From positions 4,057,350-4,121,349 of the forward strand of contig NZ_JAJOMY010000001.1 of NCBI RefSeq assembly GCF_024699945.1: a stretch of DNA of 64,000 nt, in the 5' to 3' direction. The notes below the pieces were generated by a model. It saw only the letters and a list, made by a program, of their open reading frames with translations, made no database searches and was not told the origin of the DNA. The translations under genes and the position numbers were made by a program. This DNA comes from Phenylobacterium sp. J426 (GTDB lineage Bacteria; Pseudomonadota; Alphaproteobacteria; Caulobacterales; Caulobacteraceae). The first letter of the stretch is position 1. Each line of letters begins with the position of its first letter. Shown piece by piece: positions 28,305-37,317 of this stretch.

Positions 28305-29999
28305 CTAGCGGGCGTAGGCGACCTTGCCGTCGAGGATGGTCATGTCGACCGGGATGTCGGCGAGCTTGTCCTTCGGGGCGGTGAGCGGATCCTGCGCCAA
28401 TACGACCAGATCCGCCACCTTGCCGACCTCGATCGAGCCGAAGTCCTTCTCCAGGAAGTTCGCCTCCGCGCTCCAGATGGTGAACATCCGGATCCCGTCC
28501 ATGACGCTGATGGCTTCTTCAGGCTGCACGATCGTGCCGAACTTGGTGTCCCGGTTCACCGCCCGCTCGATCGAGAACATCGGATAGGTGGCGAAGTTCT
28601 GGGTGCCGATGGTGTCCACCCCGCCTGCGGGACGGAAGCCCCGGTCGATGATGGTCTTCATCGGGAAGAACTTCACGTCGGGCTCTCGCACATTGACGTC
28701 GGTCAGCCGCCACAGGAACGCGACCTGGGGCGAGATGATCACATTGCTGCGCTTCATCCGCTGCAGCCGCTCCTCGGTGCGTTGGGGGTCCTGCACGAGG
28801 AAATGGGCGAAATGCTCGATCCGCAGCCGCGCGTCCTGGCGGGGCGCCGCCGCCTGGGCGGCCTCGTAGGCGGTCAGCACCATGTCCTGCGCGCGGTCGC
28901 CGTTGGCGTGCACCTCGACCTGCCATCCGTTCCGGTAGGCGCGCAGCACCAGGCTGTTCAGGGTTTCCTGGTCATAGGTCACGCCGCCGGTGTTGTTGGG
29001 GATCCAGGTGGTGCCCGAGCCGTTCCAGAACGGCTTGTAGACCGCCGCCGTGGTGCCCCACACGCCGTCGGCGAAGAACTTCACAGCGCCGAACCGCAGC
29101 CAGTCGTCGCCTAGGCCGGTCGTCACGCCCGAAGCTTCCACCATGTCCAGCATTTTCGGATCGCGCACGAAGTAGTTCATGCGCACGCGGGTCGGCAGCC
29201 GTCCCTCCTTGCGCAAGTCCTGCATCGCCCGGTAGGCGGTGGGCGAGGACAGGTCCGAGACCGTGGTGACGCCCTTCTTGAGATAGAAATCGTCGAGGAT
29301 GCCGCGGACCGCCTCCTTCAGCTCCGGATAGGCGAACGCGTCCTGCGCGGGCCAGGGCGCCGGGGCGTCGCGCACGATGAAGACCTCGCCGTTCGGCAGC
29401 CGCTCGTAATGTCCCGAATGGCCGGGGCCGGGATCCGGCCAATCCTTGGTCAGCCCCATCACCTGCGCCGCCTTGTGATTGATCAGCGAGTCGTGCGCGC
29501 TCCAGATCAGGCGAACAGGATTGTCGGGGAACGCCTTGTCGAGCTCGGCGCGCGTCGGCATCACCTGGTTGTAGGTGCCCTGCCCCACGAGCCAGGCTCC
29601 AGGCGGAAGCTTCGCCTGCGCCTTCTTCAGCTCCGAGATGATGGCCTTGCCATCCTTCAGCGGCGGCGCCTGGATCTTGATGTAGCGGCTCTCGACGCCC
29701 GCCATTCCCTCGACATGGGAGTGGGCGTCGATGAAGCCCGGCAGCAGCGGCCGCCCCTTGAGATCGATGACCCGGGTCTGCGGGCCGCGCCAGGCGGACA
29801 CATCCCCGCCCACGGCCACGATGCGGTTGCCCTTCACCGCCACGGCCTGCGCAACCGTTGCGTTGGCGTCCACGGTGATCACCTTGCCGTTGATGAGCAC
29901 GAGGTCGGCGACCTGGGCCTCCGCGGCCCAGCCCGAACCCGCCGCGGCCAGGGCCAGCGACACTGTCACCGCCGCCAGAATGCGCTTCGCCGTGTGCAT
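28305..29999 (-). CDS. Exported YtcJ-like amidohydrolase
   Basis: Metal-dependent amidohydrolase of 564 residues with an N-terminal signal peptide (ILAAVTVSLALAAAGSGWAA). The metal-binding start of the barrel is LPGFIDAHSHVEGM. Later features include VEVHANGDRAQDMVLTAYE, LRIEHFAHFLVQDPQ and VGKVADLVVLAQDPL. This family (amidohydrolase_3) hydrolyses amide or imide bonds of varied small molecules. The ATG at 29999 follows AGGAG. A perfect GGTGAC-N5-GTCACC repeat lies 73 bases upstream. It may release an amine in the periplasm for the downstream importer and oxidase (inference). Confidence 0.87.
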   Translation of the reverse strand: MHTAKRILAAVTVSLALAAAGSGWAAEAQVADLVLINGKVITVDANATVAQAVAVKGNRIVAVGGDVSAWRGPQTRVIDLKGRPLLPGFIDAHSHVEGMAGVESRYIKIQAPPLKDGKAIISELKKAQAKLPPGAWLVGQGTYNQVMPTRAELDKAFPDNPVRLIWSAHDSLINHKAAQVMGLTKDWPDPGPGHSGHYERLPNGEVFIVRDAPAPWPAQDAFAYPELKEAVRGILDDFYLKKGVTTVSDLSSPTAYRAMQDLRKEGRLPTRVRMNYFVRDPKMLDMVEASGVTTGLGDDWLRFGAVKFFADGVWGTTAAVYKPFWNGSGTTWIPNNTGGVTYDQETLNSLVLRAYRNGWQVEVHANGDRAQDMVLTAYEAAQAAAPRQDARLRIEHFAHFLVQDPQRTEERLQRMKRSNVIISPQVAFLWRLTDVNVREPDVKFFPMKTIIDRGFRPAGGVDTIGTQNFATYPMFSIERAVNRDTKFGTIVQPEEAISVMDGIRMFTIWSAEANFLEKDFGSIEVGKVADLVVLAQDPLTAPKDKLADIPVDMTILDGKVAYAR

Positions 30000-30071
30000 G
30001 TCAGAGACTCTCCTTCGCCCGATTGCAGCGGAAGGCCGCCCGTGTGCCAAGGTGTGAACCGAGGCCCGGGC

Positions 30072-30088
30072 GGTGACTGGCGGTCACC
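30072..30088. promoter_or_regulatory. GGTGAC-N5-GTCACC operator upstream of the amidohydrolase
   Basis: Perfect inverted repeat GGTGACTGGCGGTCACC, 73 bases before the amidohydrolase start and 127 before the divergent DUF1206 gene. It is identical in both arms to the gabT repeat, with a different spacer apart from its first bases. Confidence 0.65.
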
Positions 30089-30214
30089 AGCCCGAGGCCG
30101 CGCGGCGGCGCAGCGACGGCGTCGCCCCTTCGAGCGGCGACACGCCGTCGCTCTTCTCATGAACCATCCGGCCGCTCGGCGCTTCATGCGCCGTTAGAAC
30201 GGAGGTGTCGCTGA

Positions 30215-31052
<838 letters not shown>

Positions 31053-31090
31053 CGCCGTTCTCACGGGCTGCGCCGGCGCCGCGCCATCGC

Positions 31091-31456
31091 TCAATGCCCG
31101 CCCTCGACCCACGGCACGCCGGCCGCCCTGAACGCCTCGGCGAGCGCGGCTTCGAGGTCCAGCGCCTCCCACGGCCGCAGCGGGTTGAGGTGCGCCACGA
31201 GCGCCGGCAGCAGTTGCACGCCGAAGCGCCGCACGGCGCCGCTCGCCTTGTAGCCCCGCTTGTGCTGGTCGAACCGCCAGTCCGGATCGCGGGACGTTTG
31301 GCCGACGTAGAGTCCCCAGGGCTCCAGTCCGCGCCGCGGATCATGCAGAAGCACGACATAGACCGAATGCCGCGCTCCCCTGACCCCGCGGGTGGTTGCA
31401 GACAGCGTCTGCGCAGCGCGGTTCGCGCGCTCAATCCAATCCGGTCCGCCCGACAT
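31091..31456 (-). CDS. GIY-YIG nuclease-superfamily protein
   Basis: A 121-residue single-domain protein. The GIY-YIG core reads HSVYVVLLHD then WGLYVGQTSRDPDWRFDQHK. This gives the VYV and LYVG strands, the basic residue in TSRDPDWR and KRGYKASGAVRR. A Glu-bearing helix (EALDLEAALAEAF) could supply the metal ligand. Stand-alone proteins of this size have poorly known roles in DNA repair or mobile elements. No mobile-element hallmarks are adjacent. The divergent DUF1206 gene ends just before it if the frameshift there is accepted. Confidence 0.75.
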   Translation of the reverse strand: MSGGPDWIERANRAAQTLSATTRGVRGARHSVYVVLLHDPRRGLEPWGLYVGQTSRDPDWRFDQHKRGYKASGAVRRFGVQLLPALVAHLNPLRPWEALDLEAALAEAFRAAGVPWVEGGH

Positions 31457-31665
31457 AGGATCGATACTAGCTCGGTGCGCCGTGGATGCTGAAGATGACG
31501 TCTCTCCGCCCCGAAGCGCTCAGGCTTCAAACACACGGCTTTCCCGGTCCCCCCTGGTCCGGACGCCGTTCAGCAGGCGCATTCACCCCCTGTTCAAAGC
31601 TGCCGGGCGACAAGCCCGACGGTTTACGCGTGGAGCTCCGGCTGTTGGCCACCTTTCGCCACTAC

Positions 31666-31866
31666 ATGTTGAGTGTTCAGGGACAGATCGAGTTCGGTGA
31701 CTGGATCGAGGCGCCCGATCTGGTGGAAGCGCAGCGCCAGGCCGTAGGCCGCTGCGGCGGGCGGTTCCCGCGCTGCGAGATTTGGCAGGGTGCGGAGCGG
31801 CTCGCGGAGTTCACCTGCGGGCCGGAGCAGCAACCGCTCCCCTCGCCCGGGCCCGACGCCCATTAG
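31666..31866 (+). CDS. Possible small protein of unknown function
   Basis: A frame open from 31486 contains a plausible protein core in its second half: YMLSVQGQIEFGDWIEAPDL, EAQRQAVGRC and CEIWQGAERLAEF. This resembles small cytosolic proteins built on a short beta-beta-helix pattern. The ATG at 31666 gives 66 residues; a GTG at 31630 would add twelve. No ribosome site is convincing. If it is not real, 31457-32138 holds no gene. A GC-rich palindrome follows at 31890-31907. Low confidence. Confidence 0.35.
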   Translation: MLSVQGQIEFGDWIEAPDLVEAQRQAVGRCGGRFPRCEIWQGAERLAEFTCGPEQQPLPSPGPDAH

Positions 31867-31889
31867 ATCTCGGGCGAGCTGAGCGGCCG

Positions 31890-31907
31890 GCGCGCTGTGC
31901 AGCGCGC
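31890..31907 (+). terminator. GC-rich palindrome after the small frame
   Basis: GCGCGC-TGTGCA-GCGCGC forms a six-base stem and six-base loop 24 bases after the small frame ends, followed by AAAG but no T-run. It is a weak terminator candidate. Confidence 0.3.
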
Positions 31908-32138
31908 AAAGACGGTGTTCGAGGCTTCCGCACCGGCTGCGCCCGCCTGACCGGGGCGTGCGCGGTAGAGCAACCACGCCCCCACGTGCAGGACGCAACC
32001 TAGAAGCGTGAGCGATTCCGCCGCAGGATCAATGCGTTGGCGTTAACGCCTCAAGAGGACGTTCAAGCCAAGCTGTCGCGCTCAGACTTGGACCGGCCGG
32101 CGGCGCAGTTGTCACCAGCCGGGCGGGAGTGTTGGCGG

Positions 32139-34629
32139 ATGCCCTGGCGGACCGGCTTTCCGGCGATGGCGCGCGTGCGGCGCAAGGAGTTTGCGAGCCG
32201 CGTCGGGTTCGGCGCCTTCATCGGCGGCGCGGCCTGGATCCTCACCGGGGACGCGCGCGTGGCCCTGTGGTTCGTCGCCACCGTCGCCGTTCAGCTGCTG
32301 GACGCGGCCGTCGGCGACCAGATCATGAAAGGCCGGACCGGGCGCGGCTGGGCCTCGCTCTACAGCGCCACCATGGCCCTGAGCGGCGCCGTCTTCTCGG
32401 GCCTGGGCGTCCTCACCTGGATCGGCGGAGGCGCCGCTGGCCAGATCTTCGCGATCCTGTTGCCCGCCGCCGCCCTGCTTAACACAGCCCTCATCGCCAG
32501 CCGCGCAGCGGCGGTGGCGCCACCGATCTGGGCGCCGCATGTCGCCTATATGCTGGGCATCCCGCTGATCAGCGGGATCGTGAGCCCTGAGCGGGATCTG
32601 GTGGGCCTGGCCTGCATCACCGTGGGCGCGGCCGTCTATGTCGGCCACCTCCGGCTCGCTCTGCAGCGGCTGCTCACCGAGCGCTCCGGCCGCGAGCGCG
32701 CGGCGGCGGAGCTCGAGGAGACCCAATCCGCCCTCGCGGCCTTCGTGGCCACGGTGCCGGCCTCGGTGATGGTCACCGACCGTCATCTGCGGATCCTCGA
32801 GGCGAGCCCCGACTGGCTGGCCTCGTTCGGCCTCTCGCTGGAAGGGGTCCGCGGCCGCAGCGTCTTCGAGATCGCGCCGGAGTACTTCGCGCCGTTCCGC
32901 GGCGCCTATGAGCGCTGCCTTGCGGGCGAGCGCATCCACGGCGGCAGGGTGCCGAGCCCGCAGCCGGACGGAACCCTGCGCTACCTGCGTGCCGAGCTGT
33001 CCCCCTGGCGCGACGCGCGCGGGGAGATCGGGGGCATCCTCGTCGCCGCCCTCGACATCACCGAGATGGTGGAGGCGCTGGAGCGGACGGAACGCTCGCA
33101 GCAGCGGCTCAAGCTCGCCGTCGAGATCGCCGACCTGCACGTTTGGGAGGCTGACTATGTGCGCCGCACGGTGGAGACCGACGGCGCGGCCGAAACCTTC
33201 TTCGACTACGAGCTCGACGCCGAGACCTTCCTGCGCGACACCAACAGCACCATCGATCCGCGCGATCGGGCGCTCATCTCCGAAGCCTGGTCAGCGGCGG
33301 TGCTCGAGGACCGCCCCTTCCGGCCGGAGTATCGGGTGGCGCGGCGCGACGGCCGCGAGGTGTGGGCGACCTGCACGGCCAAGCTCATTCGCGACGAGGC
33401 GGGCCGGCCCCTGCGCCTGATCGGGGCGATGCAGAACATCACCGAGCGCAAGGCCGCGGAAGCCGAGCTGCGCCGCGCCAAGGAGACAGCCGAGGCGGCG
33501 AGCCTGGCCAAGAGCACCTTCCTGGCCACCATCAGCCACGAGATCCGCACCCCTCTGAACGGCGTGCTCGGCATGGCTCAGGCGATGGCCGGTGACGCGC
33601 TCTCGTCCGCCCAGCGGGAGCGGCTCTCGGTGATCCGGGAGTCGGGCGAGACCCTGCTCGCCCTGCTGAACGACGTCCTCGACCTCTCCAAGATCGAGGC
33701 CGGCAAGCTGGAACTGGAGGTCGCCGAGTTCGACCTGAGCGCCCTGATGCGCGGCGCGCACGCCGCGTTTACCGCGGTCGCCGAGCGCAAGGGCCTGGAG
33801 TTCAATCTCGTGGTCGCCCCGGAGGCGCGCGGGCGGTACCGCTCCGACAGCACCCGCGTGCGCCAGATCGTCTACAATCTCGTCTCCAACGCCCTGAAGT
33901 TCACCGAGAGCGGCGAGGTCCGGGTCAGCGTCGATCGCACGGCCGACGGTCTCGTTCTCGAGGTCGCCGACACCGGCGCCCGGCATGCCGCCGGAGGCCC
34001 TCGAGCGTCTGTTCGAGAAGTTCGAGCAGGCTGACGCGTCGACGACGCGGCGGTTCGGCGGCACGGGCCTGGGCCTGGCGATCTGCCGGGAGTTGGCGAC
34101 GCTGTTCGGCGGTGAGATCGCCGCCGAGAGCGCACCCGGCCGGGGCAGCCGCTTCAGCGTCCGCCTGCCTCTGCAGCCGGTCGGTCCCGAAGGCGATCTC
34201 GCCGACACGGCCGTCCCCGAAGTCGCCGCCCCGCCCACCAGCCTGCCGCTGCGGGTGCTGGCGGCCGAGGACAACCCCGTCAACCAGCTGGTCCTGAGGA
34301 CCCTGCTCCACCAGTTCGGACTGGAGTGCCAGGTGGTCGACGACGGCCAGGCCGCGCTCGACGCCTGGCGCGCCGAAGACTGGGACGTGATCCTGATGGA
34401 CGTGCAGATGCCGGTGATGGACGGCCCCACGGCGACGCGCGCCATCCGCGAGGCGGAAGCCGAGAGCGGCCGCCCCCGGACCCGCATCGTCGCCCTCACC
34501 GCCAACGCCATGGCGCATCAGGTCCAGGCCTATCTCGAGGCCGGCATGGACGGATGCCTCGCCAAGCCCATCGATGCGCGGCACCTGTACGAGGCGCTGG
34601 CTGCGCCCGCGGTCGCAGAGGCGGCCTGA
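32139..34629 (+). CDS. Hybrid sensor histidine kinase with two PAS domains and a receiver (one frameshift)
   Basis: Membrane-bound hybrid kinase, about 829 residues when repaired. About six membrane segments fill the first 170 residues. Two PAS domains follow (VPASVMVTDRHLRILEASPD, then a PAS-PAC ending RLIGAMQNITERKAAEAELR). The HisKA phospho-acceptor H-box is ATISHEIRTPLNGVLGMAQ, near residue 467. The ATPase domain has N-box NLVSNALKF and FGGTGLGLAI. The C-terminal receiver has its Asp in VILMDVQMPVMDG. One surplus C at 33979-33981 breaks the G1 box (DTGAGMPPEA). The ATG at 32139 is chosen for the GGGAG upstream. No cognate output regulator is adjacent. Confidence 0.9.
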
Positions 34630-34833
34630 GCGGACGCGCAATGATCCTCTGCCCAACTCCACGCTTCACGCCGAACTTCATGGGCCGGGATCGACGGGCC
34701 GCCGGGAACCGCCGCCCAGCCGTCTGACGCGAAGTTTGCCTGCGCCAGAGGTTATCGGCCGGCTCGGGCTGGGGTCCGCGGCGCGTTCCCAGAACCTCCC
34801 CACGTTCGCGGGTCTAAGGCGGAAGGAGGACCG

Positions 34834-36084
34834 TCATTCCACGCCGGGACGTGCGATCTCCGGCGGCAGCCGCGGGCTCGGCGCCAGGTCTGCAGATCGG
34901 TCGCCCGACGCAGGCGCCGCCCCCCGAGCCGCGCCGCCGGCCCACCGGCGGCGGAGCCACCCGCGGACCGGAACGTCGTAGACGCGGTCCGCCAACCAGC
35001 AACCGCCGACAAGGACGACGACGAAGGCGGCGGCAAAGGCGGGCCCGGCCTCGGCCGGCCGCACGCCGATTTCCGCGAGCGCCTGCTGGCAGATGGTCAG
35101 CGCCGGCACGTGCAGGACGTAGACAGCGTAGGATGTCACCCCAAGGAAGGCGAACAGCCGCGCGGCGGCGAGGCGGGGCGTGGTGCGGGCGGCGACCACC
35201 ACCAGCAGCGGCAGCAGGACGATGGCGCAGACGATCTCGTAGGCGACCTGCCAGCGCCCTGCGTCAAGACACAGCAGCGCCACGGCCAAGGCGAGCGGAA
35301 CCCAGGCGCCGATGCCGAGCGCAGGCATGTAACGAAGCTTGCGATAGAGCAGCACGCCGAGCGGGAAGCTGAACGAGACCCGGACGAAGCCGGCGGCGAA
35401 GGTCGTCCAGTCCCAGCCGAGGCTGAGCGTCTGGTAGTGCACGGCCAGGCCGATGAGCAGCAGTCCAGACAGGCAGATCCACGCCAGCAGGACCGCGTCG
35501 GTGAGCCGCCGCCATGTCATGGCGAAGGCGGCGCAGGCGCAGATCTCGAGGAATAGGGACCAGGCGGGAAGGTTCAGGGGGTAGGCCTCGCCGTAGAGGC
35601 TCGGCGCCGGCAGATAGAGAACGTTGAGGGCGAAGGCCTGGGTCAGGTGCAAGGCGCTCCAGTCCCCTGGCCCGGCGACCACGCGCCAGATGACCACGCC
35701 CGCGGCCGCCGCCACGATGCTGAGCAGATAGAGCGGGTAGAGCCGGATCAGCCTCAGGCGCATGAAGGCGGCTGCGGAGAGACCCCTGGCGAAGCGCGCA
35801 TCGTAGGCATGCGCGAGGACGAACCCGGACAGGACGAAGAAGAGATCCACCGCCAAGTGACTGCTGGGCAACGGCAGGCCCGTGAAGTCGCTGGCGTGGC
35901 GCAGCACGATCAGCAGCGCGGCGGCGCCACGAAGCCCTTCCAGACCCAGGAAAATCTCATGTCCGCCAGACACGTCTGCGGGTCGCCCCGCGTCCCGTGC
36001 CCCAGGCTGTGCCCCAGGCCGTTCCCCAGGCCATTCCCCAGGGCCTTCCCCAGGCCCTTCCTCGACACGCGGGTCGGCGATCAT
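34834..36084 (-). CDS. Acyltransferase family 3 membrane protein
   Basis: OafA/NodX-like membrane O-acyltransferase, 416 residues, about ten transmembrane segments. Family features are FLGLEGLRGAAALLIVLRHA with the catalytic His in VLRHASDF, LFFVLSGFVLAHAYDARFA, and LIRLYPLYLLSIV. It acylates sugars of surface polysaccharides. It is divergent from the glycosyltransferase at 36205, fitting a surface glycan locus. The first 40 residues are a Gly/Pro/Glu repeat coded by a 12-base tandem repeat (36000-36059). A GTG start (DVSGGHEIFLG) just after it would exclude the repeat, so the true N-terminus is unsettled. Confidence 0.87.
   Translation of the reverse strand: MIADPRVEEGPGEGPGEWPGERPGAQPGARDAGRPADVSGGHEIFLGLEGLRGAAALLIVLRHASDFTGLPLPSSHLAVDLFFVLSGFVLAHAYDARFARGLSAAAFMRLRLIRLYPLYLLSIVAAAAGVVIWRVVAGPGDWSALHLTQAFALNVLYLPAPSLYGEAYPLNLPAWSLFLEICACAAFAMTWRRLTDAVLLAWICLSGLLLIGLAVHYQTLSLGWDWTTFAAGFVRVSFSFPLGVLLYRKLRYMPALGIGAWVPLALAVALLCLDAGRWQVAYEIVCAIVLLPLLVVVAARTTPRLAAARLFAFLGVTSYAVYVLHVPALTICQQALAEIGVRPAEAGPAFAAAFVVVLVGGCWLADRVYDVPVRGWLRRRWAGGAARGAAPASGDRSADLAPSPRLPPEIARPGVE
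36000..36059. repeat. Five-copy 12-base tandem repeat
   Basis: Five adjoining imperfect copies of CCCCAGGCCNTT-type units start at 36000, 36012, 36024, 36036 and 36048. On the minus strand they encode PGXX-type units at the N-terminus of the acyltransferase. Differences fall mostly in the last four or five bases of each unit. Confidence 0.8.
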
Positions 36085-36204
36085 CGCGCCCCTGACACCT
36101 GAGCGGCCCGGAGATGCTTAATTTTTCTCCGTGCCCGGAACGTCCCGGCCCCCGCGATGGTTTCCGGCTGTCGATCTAAGGGTCGATTCTGGGGAGACCA
36201 GGAG

Positions 36205-37314
36205 ATGCGCGCGTCCGGAGAGCCGCAGGTTTCCGTTGTGCTGCCCGTCTTCAACGGCGAGCCCTATCTCGAATCGGCCCTCCTCAGCGTGCGGCGCCAG
36301 ACCCACCGAAATCTCGAGATCATCGCAATTGACGATGGCTCTCAGGACCGCAGCCTGGCCATCCTCGAAGACCATGCGCGGCGCGACAGCCGCTTGCGCG
36401 TCATCTCGCGCCCGAACCGCGGCGTCGTGGCGACCCTCAACGAAGGCCTGGACCTGGCGACGGGCGCGCTTGTGGCGCGCATGGACGCCGATGACGTCGC
36501 CTATCCCGACCGGATCCGTCGCCAGGCCGAGGTTTTCGCGCAGCGGCCGGAGCTCGCCGTCTGCGCGTCGAACTACGACATCATCTTCAAGAAGAGCCGG
36601 CTGCAGAGCCAGGTCTTCGACGACCTCTGGCAGGAACCAAACCTGCCGATCCTCTCGCTCTTCTTTACGGTCTTCCTCCATCCGAGCGTGATGTTCAACC
36701 GCGCGGTCCTGCCGTCGAACGTCCTGCGCTATGATCCCGCCTATCCGCATGCCGAGGACCTCGACCTCTTCCGACGGATCCTCAGCGCCTATCCCGGGCA
36801 CGTCATCCGTGAGCCCCTGCTCGCCTACCGGACGCACGCGAGCAGCGTCTCGTCGAGCCGCGCGCAGGAGATGCGGCGCACGCATCTGCGCATCGTGCAG
36901 GAGAACCTCGCCGCGCGGGGCTGGCCAACGCACATCCCACGCCTGTTGCGAGGGGCCCCGGCCTCGGACGCGCTGCTGGCGGAAATGGCCGGCCTGTTGA
37001 GCGCCGTCCGCGGGCTGGCGACATCGGCCGCCGCACGGGAAGCCCCGGCCTACAAGGCCGGCGCGGACCGGCTCTTCTTCCTACTGCTGCAGCTTGCTCT
37101 ACAGGAGTACGGCGTCACCTTCGCCGCGCGGTTCATCGACCGCACCTCGAGCTGGGACCTGCTCCGCCACCGGGAGCGGCTGACGCTCAGGATGTTCGGC
37201 GGCGCGCCCCTGCTGTCGCGGCTGGCTTGGCGGGCGGTCTGCAAGTTCGATGGGCTGGAACGCCGGTTGCGGTCGCGAAGCCTGCATCCGCCGCCCGCTC
37301 TTGAGGCGTCGTGA
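36205..37314 (+). CDS. Family 2 glycosyltransferase
   Basis: GT-A fold glycosyltransferase of 369 residues. The nucleotide-sugar domain is evident from VSVVLPVFNGEPYLESALLS, IEIIAIDD-like IIAIDDGSQDRSL and the metal-binding ARMDADDVAYPDR. A longer C-terminal region has no clear domain. The ATG at 36205 is preceded by GGGGAG at 36191-36196; an ATG at 36157 in the same frame has no such site. It is followed after three bases by the ABC exporter, so the two are co-transcribed. It is probably a surface polysaccharide assembly enzyme. Confidence 0.87.
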   Translation: MRASGEPQVSVVLPVFNGEPYLESALLSVRRQTHRNLEIIAIDDGSQDRSLAILEDHARRDSRLRVISRPNRGVVATLNEGLDLATGALVARMDADDVAYPDRIRRQAEVFAQRPELAVCASNYDIIFKKSRLQSQVFDDLWQEPNLPILSLFFTVFLHPSVMFNRAVLPSNVLRYDPAYPHAEDLDLFRRILSAYPGHVIREPLLAYRTHASSVSSSRAQEMRRTHLRIVQENLAARGWPTHIPRLLRGAPASDALLAEMAGLLSAVRGLATSAAAREAPAYKAGADRLFFLLLQLALQEYGVTFAARFIDRTSSWDLLRHRERLTLRMFGGAPLLSRLAWRAVCKFDGLERRLRSRSLHPPPALEAS

Positions 37315-37317
37315 CGG

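Noticed and set aside
31053..31492. Extension of the DUF1206 protein to 31492
   Set aside because: The extra 146 residues are low-complexity, lie antisense to a convincing GIY-YIG gene and follow a run of seven C that explains the frame loss.
32039..32050. Palindrome GGCGTTAACGCC before the histidine kinase as an operator
   Set aside because: Seen only once, and single 12-base palindromes are expected by chance in a 64 kb window.
36000..36059. CRISPR-like array
   Set aside because: Units are 12 bases, contiguous and in frame in a coding region, with no spacers and no cas genes.
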